NCBI GenBank assembly: GCA_947172415.1
Contig: OX359195.1
Coordinates: 7,309,001 to 7,373,000, forward strand
DNA: 64,000 nt
Direction: 5' to 3'
Origin: Chondrosia reniformis
Lineage: Eukaryota > Porifera > Demospongiae > Chondrillida > Chondrillidae
Part shown: in pieces, positions 37,713-49,414 of the stretch
Numbering within the stretch: the stretch's first letter is position 1
How the letters are laid out: each line of letters begins with the position of its first letter
Made by a program: the position numbers and the translations under genes
Notes under the pieces: model-generated
What the model was told of the DNA's origin: nothing
The model's database searches: none
What the model saw: the letters and a program-made list of their open reading frames with translations, nothing else

Positions 37713-40700
37713 TCATGTTCTTTGAAGAGCCTTCATTGCAGCCCTGACAAGATTCTGAATGTCAGATGAATTTGAAGATTGCTTCAACTTTGCTATTAAG
37801 TCAGTTGTGTGAAAAGTTAAAATAGACTTTAATCCTAAGGGAAAAGGAAAACACAAACTTAATGACTTGTGCAAACACATACAGGTACTTGTAGAACGAT
37901 TAGGAACAATATGAATATGAATTATTCTCAAAGCTGTAAAGGTTTTAGGTGAATATTTAATATATATGTCTAATAAATAATAGCCGTCTCTAATGGTGTA
38001 TTCTGTAAGACACATGCAAGTTCACCTGCATCACTGAGTTGCAAGATGATCCATAAACCTGCCTGCTGCAGACTTTCAAACTTTGACATCAGCAGAGAGT
38101 GAAGCACATCATTCAAGGAGGGATGACATTGTACAAGTTTGTCTGAACAGTTGCTGTCTGAAGAGGATAGGAAGAGACACCCAAATTGTACCATAAAACT
38201 GTACTTCTTTACACTTAGAATAAATACAAGCCCGTTAACATTACTTACAGTAGACCACTAAGTGACCAAATGTAGCGGCTGAGTTGTACTGCACTTCTAT
38301 GTAGGGAGATGATAGTATTAACTGCATCAACACCTTGTAAACGTTCCCATCTAACAGATCCATTAGGAACTTGCACACTTCAGCTGCAAATAACAGAAAA
38401 AGCTCAAAAGTTACATACTTTCAGTGCAAAATTACCAGAAACCTTAAAATTAAAGATCAACAGCTCAAATAAACACCTTTAGGTATGTACTTAGTAAGAC
38501 TTGCAAACAGGCTCTAGTGTGCTGCACCAAACTTACATGAAGAGGCCAAAATGGCTAAAGCTGCAGTAGCTTCATTGAGCACCACTTCAGCAACTATTGC
38601 AGAGTCTTGGAGAACCTCCGCCAAACTACTCAAGGTTCCGTGTTCTATGATTTGCTACAAAGGGAAATGGCAGACAAGCTATCACTATACACTACGTAAA
38701 AGTACATACGTACATATAGGCATGTACCATTATTACAAATGCGATATTCTATGCTACACAACACAACACAGGTATAAACTAGCTCATCTTTAGTGTCTGT
38801 AGTCATCTATAGAGACCATTTTAAGTGCAAGCCTGATATGATTGAAAGATAATCCTACTGTATTTGTTTAATATATATGCTATATATATGATGGCAGAGC
38901 ACAGTACACTAAGGGCAGATGGGTTAGCTGCAGAGGTTGCCTTGACACTGTTAGGAGATATTGCTCCACTCATGTAATATCTTACGTTATTTCAAATAAC
39001 ATGCACACAAAGCAAAGCCTAGGTCCCGTGTCACTATCAGCTGGCTTACCTTGGTCTGCTCTTCAGCAGCGAGGTTCCTAATAGTACCAGCTGCGTGATA
39101 CTGTATTTCTGAGTGCTGTTTCCATGACAACATGTCATTTAACTTGTGCAGAAAGCCATGCTCAATAATAGGTGTCTTTCAGTAGAAGCAACAATAACAA
39201 GTATGTATCCATAATATGCACCACACACTCCTCAACCTACTGCATTGGCCTCATGTATGGAGAGGTTCCTCAGGGCTGCCACAGCAGCGCTGGCTGTGTC
39301 TCGTGCCTGACTGCTCATCAGAGGTAGCAACACAGGGAGACCTCCCCTCTTTACTATCGTCTGCTGGTTCTCCTCTAAAAGGAGATAGAACACAATTATA
39401 GGACACTGAAGGGACTGACAGCTCCATAACTCTAACCACACAACAGTCAGCCATTTTCATGTATATATACATAAGCATATGTACGTGTGTATATATACTT
39501 ATGTATTATAATGTATATATTGTACATATAAATGTATACTAATGTAGTATGTACGTATGTGCGTATGTATTGGTAACCTACCATCAGAAGCCAGGTTCCT
39601 GAAGGCCAAACAGGCTTGACACTTTACCTGAAGTAGTAAGTAAAGTGTAGATGACTGCTTTAGGAAAAGGTTCCAGTGAAGAACAGACAAGCGGTTTTGT
39701 AAAACACATTTACCTTTTCAGCAGACGTTTTCATTGTAGTCATCAAATTAGTAAATACTAACCCATCTCTGTAGGCCACCATTACTGGTCTGTGCTTGGC
39801 TGTGAGTAATAAATGTGTTCAAATTAGTACTTGAAAAAGCCAATGGCATGACAGCTTCCATTGGATTCCTACACTTACCATCAACTGCAATGTTGCTCAA
39901 GGCAGCAGCAGTGTAAAACTGAACATCCTCGTTCTCAGCTGTGAGGAGTTTGATCAGTACTGGAATAACGCCAGCGGCTACAAGTTCATCTCTGTTATAA
40001 GCTGCCACAGGAAATGAGATATATATCACAGATACATAAAAGAGTAATTTAAAACACAATTCTCCTACATACTATATCTATTCTACAGCAAAAGGCTATA
40101 GGGAAGTACGTAAGCCTAGTGAGAGCTTTGGATGAGGATGCAGAGTCTTCTCTGTATCCTCTGTAGCCATTGGGCCATGTATACATGATAGCAATGACAG
40201 GTAAGTAATCATAAATATCCATTGCAGTGTTTGGAAGAGAAAACATTGCACTGTGTGTATATAAATCCACATAAATAGTACACATCCAAGGGTAGTGTAT
40301 TCTTTAGTGATATTGTTATTTTAGGTACTGACCCACATGTGTCAGGTTCAATATGCAGCCACTTGCGTTCCTTTGAGCTCTGGTATTGACAACTCGGGAC
40401 AACTCTATCAGTGATGGAATGACACCTTGGCGAACAATTTCAATTTTATTTTGCTCTGCGACAAAAAGTCAAACATAAACTAACACTCTGTGAGAGTACA
40501 AAAATTCAGTGATAAGTATACCACAACTGTTTAATCAAAGTACAATGAAACTTGTATAATGCAGTCGGCTTGGGGCCAGCTGAACTTGGCCTTATTACAG
40601 AGGTGGCTGCATTATAGAAAGCCTCATGTACAACCCAATATATATACAACTAGGACTTTAAGAGCTGAGATAAAGTGATTGCTAACACAGGTTTTTAATG

Positions 40701-42805
40701 TACATAAGAATAACAAGACCAACCTGAAGTGGCTAGACTAGTTATACATCCACATGCATGACATCGGACATCCAAATCATAGTGTCGTAGGAGATTCACC
40801 AGTGGTTCCAGACAGCATGCCTTCATGAGAATGGCTTTATTCTGACCTATATACAACCCAGATCACCAAAACAGTACACAATACACAACACCCACCAGCT
40901 AAGAGTATCTATTGCATACTGTAATTCAGGAAATTTTCGTTGTTAAAATATTTCATGATTGGCCCAAACCACAAAAATTTCGAAAAATTTATTCATTTGT
41001 TCATGTGAATCAAGAAGGGTGGTTAGTTTAGACCACAAAAATATTTCAACATGAAAATTTCCACACATGAAAATTTCCACACATGAAAATTTCCCGAATT
41101 ACTGTATGTCATGTACATACATACATACGTACTTAATTCCTTTCCATACATATATCTAGGTAAGGAAGGTTTTGATGATTGTATACAGAATATGTCCATT
41201 ACTATCATTAACACATTAGCTAATGGTAGTCTTAATGCCACAGATAATATTTCATGACAACTGATACAACTGCACTACATCCATCTATTGGCTCAAGGAC
41301 TGATTCAAAGTTTGTGTTAAACAAATATTCAACAAATAATATCACTAACCTGAGCCGTACAAAGCAAAATTTCCAACTGCAATGGTAGCAGATTTCAGCA
41401 CCTCAATGTTGGGAACTGTCAGGAGGTGAAGTAAAGGCTTCACCATCTCAACAGTGAGAGGACCAGTGACTATGGACAGTAAACACATGATATATATATG
41501 TAGAAATCTGTTTATAACATGGTCGGTATAGGAGGACATTTTTGTACATAACCTAGCACGGCAATCTATGGGGTGCCAAATGTGTCAAAATTACAAGTTT
41601 TCTCTGTTAAGGATATCAGTGGCGGATCCAGAAACTTATTTTGGGTGGTGCACAGGAAGCAATTAGATTGCACAAGACGTCAAAGAAAGATGGCGTTCAG
41701 CAAGAAGGAAGAGAGTAATAGAACGTTTTAGACTACTGCATAGTCTAAGTACATCGTATGAAGCTGAAACTGGCTAGTTACCGTTTCTAATGTATGATTA
41801 GTTAAAATTGTTTTTGGGCTAGTAATAATGGTAATTCTTAAGAAAAAAAATAGAAGCTTGTCTGGGCTAAGGTTGGTGCCTGGGCACCCCAGGCACCACC
41901 CTAGATCCGCCACTGGATATCATAGCCAGATATCCATATAAATGAAAATAATTGATGCTATAGAACCATATATAGATTAATGTCTTTCAATAAAATGGAG
42001 ATTTAAATAATGCTAGTATTCCATCATACAAGATATAATACGTATATTGTGTACAGTGTATTAATAAAAAACATTCATCATTGATCAACTTGATACTTTT
42101 GAAATAATTATTATGTATGAATAGAACAATATACATAAAACGTTATTCTACTTGATTTATTTTTTATTTCAGTTTAATTATGGAAAACATGAATTGATGG
42201 CAGCTAATGTCATTAAAAACTGAGCAATTTCTCACAACTAAGAATCACTATCTAAGCAGTAAAACGCTCACAAAACAAACACTAACCTCTCTCGCTGACT
42301 TCTGCGTAGCAGGAGGCTGCAGACAGCTGTAACTCTCTGTTATCGGAGAAGGAGAGCGTATACAGAGCCTGTAATTGTGACGGCGAGATTTGCGCGTCCA
42401 TAGCATCATCTAAAGTTACAGAGATATAATACACTAAAACACCATGTAGGAGCAGTAGTGTCAAAACGACCTTATCAATACCGCTTCGCGGAGCATGCAT
42501 AATAAACGCTCCCTGTACTTTTAGATTGAAAATCAAATTACTAGTCTCCACGGGTGGAGCTTTACAAATATAATCACACGAGACGGATACTTATTATTCC
42601 TGTTGGATATATAAGGGAGGAAAGGTGAACATTGTGTATCTCGTCCTTTCACTAGATTACTTTACAGTTATGCATAGACGAAATGGTTACCATTTTCGAG
42701 TTGTCTCAGTAACGTTGTCAATGCGTCTCTCTCCACGCCGTGCAGCAAAGGTTCTGTGTTTACATATCCCAAGTCGTCTCTGCTTCGAACAAGACAACTT
42801 CCCAT
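37713..42805 (-). CDS. Vac8-like armadillo-repeat protein with N-myristoylation signal
   Basis: 14 exons: 42691-42805, 42287-42409, 41350-41469, 40724-40846, 40333-40455, 39879-40001, 39714-39799, 39582-39627, 39241-39374, 39050-39175, 38537-38654, 38249-38383, 38026-38157, 37713-37834; 541 aa against 578 in yeast Vac8. The start MGSCLVRS carries Gly2 for myristoylation and one Cys at position 4 for palmitoylation; yeast has three cysteines. Then come ALTTLLRQLE and about eleven ARM repeats, one per ~123-base exon: LQALYTLSFSDNRELQLSAA, IPVLIKLLTAENEDVQFYTAAAL, ALSNIAVD, VKCQACLAFRNLASD, AALRNLSIHEAN, and near the end LWIILQLSDA. Yeast Vac8 sits on the vacuole membrane and scaffolds inheritance, nucleus-vacuole contact and autophagy. 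In this animal the site is presumably a lysosome; that is inference. For the exon at 38026 the acceptor at 38158 keeps frame, while a nearer-looking one does not. Confidence 0.9.
40915..41109. mobile_element. Small inverted-repeat element (MITE-like) in Vac8-like intron
   Basis: The left end CATACTGTAATTCAGGAAAT is mirrored on the right by the complement of AATTTCCCGAATTACTGTATG. The right end carries three tandem copies of ACATGAAAATTTCC. About 195 bp with no coding capacity. Similar AAATTTTC/CACAAAAATTCG-type fragments occur near 795-850 and 58610. Confidence 0.75.
41617..41915. mobile_element. hAT-type MITE, ~299 bp, in Vac8-like intron
   Basis: Ends are CAGTGGCGGATCCAGA and its near-complement CTAGATCCGCCACTG. 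This CAGTGGCGGATC end is typical of non-autonomous hAT elements. Flanks share GATAT on both sides (palindromic GATATC), so the expected 8-bp target duplication is only partly visible. It also holds an internal palindrome near 41878 (GCCTGGGCACCCCAGGC). It carries no transposase. Confidence 0.85.
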
Positions 42806-42856
42806 GGCTTGCTCATTAATCAATGCTAGCTCCCGACGCCATTTTCAATAATTCCT

Positions 42857-42866
42857 GTCACGTGAT
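42857..42866. promoter_or_regulatory. CLEAR-like E-box upstream of the Vac8-like gene
   Basis: GTCACGTGAT, one base off the palindromic CLEAR element GTCACGTGAC bound by TFEB/MITF factors. It lies 52 bases upstream of the Vac8-like start codon, between it and the cathepsin B stop. USF or MYC-type bHLH factors bind the same core, so the factor is not decided. Confidence 0.45.
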
Positions 42867-42946
42867 TATTGATAATATGCAGGTTATTATATATATCAAA
42901 AGTCTCTAATCTATCCAATTGTGACTACATACAGTAGCATCATTAA

Positions 42947-44928
42947 TTACAGAGAATACTGCTTTGGCATCCCCGCAACTATCCCAGATTCAATGCCACA
43001 CTCATCTTTTCCTCTCAAAATCCAAAAGTAGCCTGCAAAGGTACAAGATTAGTTAGACTGTTTTAGTCATAAGGTATCCATGGCAACAATAAGCCTACAA
43101 CTATGTTGATACAACCAATATAAATCTATCAAATGCTAGCCAAATTTGAAACACTTTGCAGCTATGTGACATACCATCCAAGCCCCATGAAGGATTCCAG
43201 GAATTTGCAACCAACCTGCAATGTTAAAGAGAAAAGAATAGTCTTGTAAGTTATCAACCACATCCTGAAGCCTCTTCATCATGTGTAAGGTTCCAGGTGC
43301 TATCCACACTACACAAGGCTGCACCTCATTGAACTGTCATACTTGAATGATCATAGGACCACATTGCCATAACTACCTCAAGAGGGAGGTAAATATTGCT
43401 TCCAAGGTACAACATCCAAGTAATCATTAGTTCTGAAAACTTACCAGTAAGGAAGACTGCTATCCGAATCCACTCCCCACCCTAAAATCTTGATAGCATG
43501 GCCTCCCAAGTATTTATCTGACTTTTGCTGGTAAACCCCTAAAAAGCATATGCACAATCTCCATGACTTTCAGCATAAGACTGAATACACTAACCTGATT
43601 TGTAAGTTATAAAATCAGCATAAACGCTAAAGGCACCCTCTACTGGCCCATTTGTCATTATCTCAGTTTGAATCTTGGCTACATCACTGGATACAGCGTA
43701 AGCACTAACACCAAAGTGTTTGTCCTTTTCAAAGGAGGTGGGGTACCCAGATCTACACTGCTTCTCACAATTAGGAGTAGGGAGGATTGTACCACAGTCA
43801 TGGAAGGGACCAGGCTCATGGTGGTCACAATGAGGGATCTGGTATGGCTGGCATCCGGAATTAGATTTGTACTGCCCTCCAGTAACACAGCCAGTATCCT
43901 TAAAATAATCCCTGATTGAATCATATAGGTAAGGAAATAGTTTATATGAACAACTCAGTTATAAAGAGGACCTTAAAAATGCATGTAAGTCCTTTTAGTG
44001 TACACTGGTGCCATATGAAATGAAGAAGAATAGTAACTATGTCTAGGATCCAAGGATCCACAGAAGAACTTCCAGGCTCACCGATGAAGAGTGGTATTCC
44101 CAGAAACAGCTGTCTGTACCAGTGGAGCAGAAGAAGGAATAGACTCTTGTATATATCCTCATCCAAATATCTTACTAGGATTTAGTTCTCTATATTATTT
44201 AGTAGCTTGTATGTTGTGCCTATTCATTATGTCTGTCTGCATCGGTTTGCATTCAAAAACTAAAACTTCCTACGTATATACGTATAGTGATGCTCATATC
44301 TTTGCTGACTCTATGATAATGTAATTGCAAGAATCTACAATCTAATCTAATCAAGACACGCTACACCATTCAACAAACAAGCAAGTATAATCACGTAGCC
44401 TACCAAGCTGATTCTGGATAGCCTCCATCACATCCAGCACCGCAAGACTCGCAACACGCAAGCAAGTCCTCCGCCGAAATGTTTACGTGCGTTTTGAACT
44501 CAATACAAAACCTATCGCTCATGGCCTCCACTGCGCCGAATGCCTACAAAATGACCATTCTTTCAAAATTACACTAAAAGACCTGCAGAGACACCACTCA
44601 CCCAACAGCTTCCGCATGCGCCCTGATCACGAATATTTCCAATCACGTCTTTACATCCAGACCACTTTTCGCGTGCATCGAAATGATCTGGAATGTCATC
44701 AAGGACTTTAATGTCCTTCACTGGAAGGGGATTTGGGCTTTTCAAGGCTCCCATCAAGCGCTTAATGAATACCTCGTCCTTTCCCTTAAAGTACTCATTG
44801 CGACCTGCTTTCCAGGAGGTGTTCAGCTTATTGATGTAGTTAATCATTTCATCATCAAAGGCGGGGATGGATCTTGCATAGGAAGACAAAGCGACCGCCA
44901 GCAAAACAGCATAAAACAACATTTTCAA
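42947..44928 (-). CDS. CTSB: Cathepsin B cysteine protease
   Basis: Exons 44602-44928, 44404-44543, 43595-43911, 43445-43538, 43175-43215, 42947-43032; 334 aa (human 339). Signal peptide [20 protein letters not shown], then the propeptide with the WKAGRN segment of peptidase C1A cathepsin B. Mature start is near [12 protein letters not shown]. The oxyanion Gln and catalytic Cys are in DQGACGSCW (Cys108), catalytic His in [12 protein letters not shown], Asn in LVANSWN. The occluding loop typical of cathepsin B is present (CDHH within a Cys-bounded loop), so dipeptidyl carboxypeptidase activity is expected. The enzyme works in lysosomes. It is divergent from arylsulfatase A, 135 bases between start codons. 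Confidence 0.97.
44097..44205 (+). repeat. Dispersed intron repeat, copy joining both halves of family A
   Basis: CCCAGAAACAGCTGTCTG, CCAGTGGAGCAGAAGAAG, TATCCTCATCCAAATATC and ACTAGGATTTAGTTC follow in order, linking the half seen at 27721 with the half seen at 31831 and 47184. It lies in the cathepsin B intron between exons 43595-43911 and 44404-44543, in reverse to that gene. Confidence 0.65.
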
Positions 44929-45063
44929 CAGACAGGAGCGCCTTAGAATGCCTCTAGATGCAACCTCACGAGACCTGGAAGTAGGTGTGTCCAGCTGTCA
45001 TATGATACAAGTGGGATGTGCTCATAAAATGGCAACCGGGGGGGCGTGGGGCTAGTCAACAAT
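44929..45063. promoter_or_regulatory. Divergent promoter of cathepsin B and arylsulfatase A
   Basis: 135 bases between start codons. It contains two E-boxes, CAGCTG (44992-44997) and CATATG (44999-45004), and a G-rich stretch GGGGGGGCGTGGGG (Sp/KLF-like) near 45040. No CACGTG is present. Start sites are not visible from sequence. Confidence 0.6.
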
Positions 45064-48000
45064 ATGGTGGTCGTTTCAATAGTTGAGATATTTTTCCTTA
45101 CAATTCTGCCTACATCAATATTCGGAAGACCCAACTTTATCTTATTCTATGCAGATGACGTAAGTAGACTATTAGTTACAGTTTTAATAGAAAAGGGCTA
45201 TAGGCCTAATAGTAGTTCACTTGTCGGTTGTGTTTTCCTTCAGCTTGGATATGGTGACCTCTCCATATATGGTCATCCTACATCCACCACACCCAACATT
45301 GACCAGCTGGCCAGGGAGGGCCTCAGATTTACCAACTTTTATTCAGCTGCACCAGTATGCAGTCCATCAAGGTATATACAGGTGTATCAACAACTGAGTT
45401 CTCAGCGAAATATGTATGTATATATTGGACAAGTGCCCACATAGAGATATAGTCATGAATGTAATTGAATCTGTAAGACTCATAAGTATACATCAGACCC
45501 AAAACTTACGCAATACTTGCTCCAGTACTAATTCAAACAACCACAGTTTTGTATGAGGATATGTTTGTTATATTTTTACACCACTAGAGCATGTATATAC
45601 GTAAATATATGTTTATTTTACAGAAATTTTATTTTGTTCTAAAATAATATCATCATTGTGTAGATTACTTTAAATAGTACTTAATATATTGCTTTTGAAT
45701 AGGGCAGCCCTGATGACAGGTCGATATCAGATCAGGTCTGGTATTTATCCATCAGTACTACATGCCAATAGCATAGGAGGTAAGACATATATATAATGGC
45801 AGGTATATGTCCCATTCTCATGGAGTCATAATGAGTTTCTGGTGGCCAAAGTGATCGACAAGGATAAATAGCAATTTTATTGATAATATTGAAATGATAT
45901 ATCTTGTGATCCATCCTCTAATAATTTGAGCATCTAAAGAAATGTTTCTAGATGCTGTAAAGTTATGTACTTGAAAGCACTACTGTTGCCTGGCAACATT
46001 AGGCCTCCCACATAATGAGACAACTATTGCTGAGTATTTAAAGGAGGCTGGCTACACGACTGGTATGGTGGGGAAATGGCATCTTGGAATTGGTAAAAAT
46101 GGAACCTACCTACCACAGAATCATGGCTTTGACTACTATCAGGTGAGGGGTTTTGAAACTGAAATCCATCTTCTGGTTTGGTGTATAAATAATGTTTATT
46201 CCCAATTTGTAGGGTATTCCATATACACATACTGACTGCCCATGTAATGACATTCCTTGTTTCTACCCAGATGTGCCCTGTGGATCTAAAGGAGGTCCGT
46301 ACAGTATATTCCATTATACCTTGATTTCTCACACTGCATGATATAGCGAATAGCCAGAAATTTTGGAGGCAAATTTTATTTTGACAGATTGGTGGTATTG
46401 AGAGCAATCAGCCTATATTTCAATCACCAAACAAACCAGAATGTAGGAGAACAACTGTCTTGCCAAAGTAACACCCTCCAAATGCCACAATTCCAATTTT
46501 TCTTCCTGCCAAATTTCCGGCTATACGCATTCGTTGATCATTAGTATTAGGAGCTCCAGTCACATTAATTGTATTGGGTGATGGTGATGATGTACAATTG
46601 TATTGGGTGATGGTGATGATGTGCAATTGTATTGGGTGATGGTGATGATGTGCAATTGTATTGGGTGATGGTGATGATGTACAATTGTATCTATTTTACC
46701 AACTGTACATGTGCATTTCACAATTTGTAGTTACAAATCTTGTGCCTTGTCCAATATTTAAGAACTTTACAATCATTCAACAACCAGCGGATTTGCTAAC
46801 AATTACTGAGAGATATGTATCAGCAGCTACAGAGTTTGTAGAAAATGAAACTAGTTAGTGATGGTAATCTTTTTAAAGAGTTCATCCTTTTTTTAAATGC
46901 CAGACATTCTCTAAGTATACAAGATATTTTTTATTTTATTCACTCTGCCTAAGGCTGACAATTAGTGTGTAAGTATGTAAGTATGTATGCATGTAATGGG
47001 ATGTCACCATGTGTTTCATCCATGTACTGTAGGAGCTGGAAATCCATTCTTTTTGTATTTTGCATTTCATCACACTCACATGCCCCAGTTTGCAGGAATG
47101 AAGTTTACAAACTCAAGCTTAAGAGGACCATTTGGTGATTCTCTTGTAAGATTTCAGTTGCACAATATTCCTTATATGGCCTATCCTCATCCAAAGCTCT
47201 CACTAGGTTTAGTTCCCTATAGGCCTTTTACTCTAAAGTAGATGTAGCATGTTTAAAAATGGTGTGTTAGATTGTTCATGGTACTCATAAGAACTTTAGT
47301 AATTTGCTAAATATATTAATCATTGTAGAATGAATTAGATTGGGCTGTTGGTAAAGTGATGTCTTCTCTAAGCAGCGCTGGAGCTGTAAACAATACTATG
47401 GTGTTCTTTAGCTCTGATAATGGGTTTGTTATTGTGCAACTATATATCTATCAATATTACGCATACATATGTCCATTATGAAAGTACCTATTATTGTATA
47501 GTCATTGTACACTAATCTTGTGTAACTGGCTCTTCTCAGGGATTAGCTCTTTTACACTATTATGTAGTCCCTCACTGGTCTGGGGCACAAACGGGGGAAA
47601 CCCTGGTCCCTTAAAGTGTGGGAAAGGTACCACTTATGAGGGCGGAGTTAGAGTGCCAGGAATAGCATGGTGGCCTGGAAGAATAAAGCCTGGAAAAACG
47701 GCAGAGGTACTGCAGATTGCTATGTCAATATCAACTGCCATTTTGTAATCCTTATCTCGTTATGTTATGCTTGTGATGTATTTTTGTGTGAGAATCTTTT
47801 CATGGAAGCCCCAAATATGACCAAATTGATCATATAGAAAATTTACATTTTCATTATGGAAATTGTGGAGTATTGTACTGTAGCTCCCCTTGTGTGGTAA
47901 GAATAATTTTACAAATAGCAGACTATCCATGAAATTTATGAAATTGTTCTTTCACAAGTATTTCCACTACTGAACATACGTATATGATACACCTTTTTCT

Positions 48001-49024
48001 CTTGATTATTGTCTATACCTTACTATAACCCTATATACGGTGTATACTGTATCTCAGATATGCCATGGGTAGGATCTTTGCAATGTATATTGTCTGTTTC
48101 TTGTGTCATCAGCTGGCTTCCACATTAGATGTTCTACCTACCATTCTCAAAATTGTTGGCATTCAGCCAAAAGAAAATGTTGTTTTAGATGGTGTTGACA
48201 TGAGTCCACTGCTCTTTGAAGACAAAGCTGTTAGTTGTCAAATGATGACCTTTTTTGTTGTACAAATTCACATTTTTAATATTATTATTTGATTTGACAG
48301 AGCCAACGAGATACCTTCTATTATTACTCTAACTTTCCACCTGAAGAAGATGGAGTGTGGGCTGTGCGATATCACAAATACAAGGCCCACTTCTTTACTA
48401 TGGGGCGAGTTTTATATATACAATGAACTGCTGCATATTACGCACATTAACATATCTTGCCTAACAATTTACAATGGTACTACAATCACACATTATGGTG
48501 AACTGTTTATATGTTAATCTAAAACTGCAAGATTTAGCTTAGTCCATTTTGCCACGCAATAAATTCACTTGATACTATATATTTGTGGGCTGTACAGCAC
48601 TGGCTTATGCAATGAGGACTATCCGGATTTGGACTGCAGGCCGACACATGAAAAGAGTAAAGAAGACCCTCCATTGTTGTTTGATCTTAGTGAGGATCCA
48701 AGTGAAGTTTATCCGCTGACTCCTGATTATCCTGATTATGATGTCATATTGAACAGTCTTATAAAGGTATGCTATATACACATATTTCATGCAGTACTTG
48801 TTCCATAATAGGATGTGTAAGGTATATTGATATATGCACACTTTGATATTTAGAATGTGTTTTAATACATTTCCCAGAAAAAAGATGATTTTGATGCCAA
48901 GATGATTTGGGGGAAGTCCCAGATGCAAAGAGGCACGGATAACTCATTGGAACCATGTGCTGTTCCAGGATGTACTCCTTTCCCAAACTGTTGTCGAACT
49001 CCTGGTCTAAATGTATACAAGTGA
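45064..49024 (+). CDS. ARSA: Arylsulfatase A-like lysosomal sulfatase
   Basis: Exons 45064-45159, 45244-45371, 45703-45779, 46003-46142, 46213-46294, 46731-46853, 47033-47145, 47329-47423, 47568-47706, 48113-48229, 48301-48404, 48598-48766, 48878-49024; 509 aa, the same as human ARSA. The hydrophobic start ([19 protein letters not shown]) is a signal peptide. Calcium ligands FYADD lead to LGYGD. The sulfatase signature CSPSR plus AALMTGR places the formylglycine cysteine at residue 71, and this motif is split by an intron. [25 protein letters not shown] and [12 protein letters not shown] follow, then KYKAHFF and a Cys-rich end. It would remove sulfate from galactosyl sulfatides in lysosomes. 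The intron after 48404 keeps frame only with a GC donor. The ATG at 45064 was chosen because no upstream in-frame ATG exists. Confidence 0.96.
46571..46687. repeat. 29-bp minisatellite, 4 copies, in ARSA intron 5
   Basis: Unit GTATTGGGTGATGGTGATGA TGTGCAATT, with TGTACAATT in the outer copies and TGTGCAATT in the inner copies. Confidence 0.95.
47184..47280 (+). repeat. Copy of dispersed intron repeat family A
   Basis: TCCTCATCCAAAGCTCTCAC, TAGGTTTAGTTCCCTATAGG and TTTACTCTAAAGTAGATGTA, then a GGTGTGTTAGATT ending. It lies in the ARSA intron between 47145 and 47329. The copies at 31831 and 59944 share the GTGTATT.GATTTT.CAT end. Confidence 0.7.
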
Positions 49025-49414
49025 TGTTATGTATAATGATTGCAATAATTTTAAACGCAGTGGCTAGAGTGCCGGTACCGGTAACGGAACGTATTGCGTT
49101 AAAGTGTCATCATTGACTCGTTTATTACTGCATGGCACTGAAATAAGGGTCTAGCTGTTCTTCAAGCAATGATTAAAGCTTTTACTTCTGTATTTAGACT
49201 TGTAAATGGAAGAAACCTTGAACGACAATGTAGACAGTTTTGTTTTAATCTGTTTAGGACAGAAGTGTCGAATTTGTGGGTAAGCCTGCTGATCTTCAGT
49301 GTCTACCATAATGATCATTAATGAATACGAATAATAGCAAGAAGACTGATGATAAAAGTGTATAAGGTACAAATTAATCGTGTATGCGTAGCATAGGATG
49401 GTGCTTTGGGGGCG

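Noticed and set aside
43668..43924. Frames of 81-83 aa on both strands in the cathepsin B region
   Set aside because: The true frame of this exon gives the cathepsin B occluding loop; the others are shadows.
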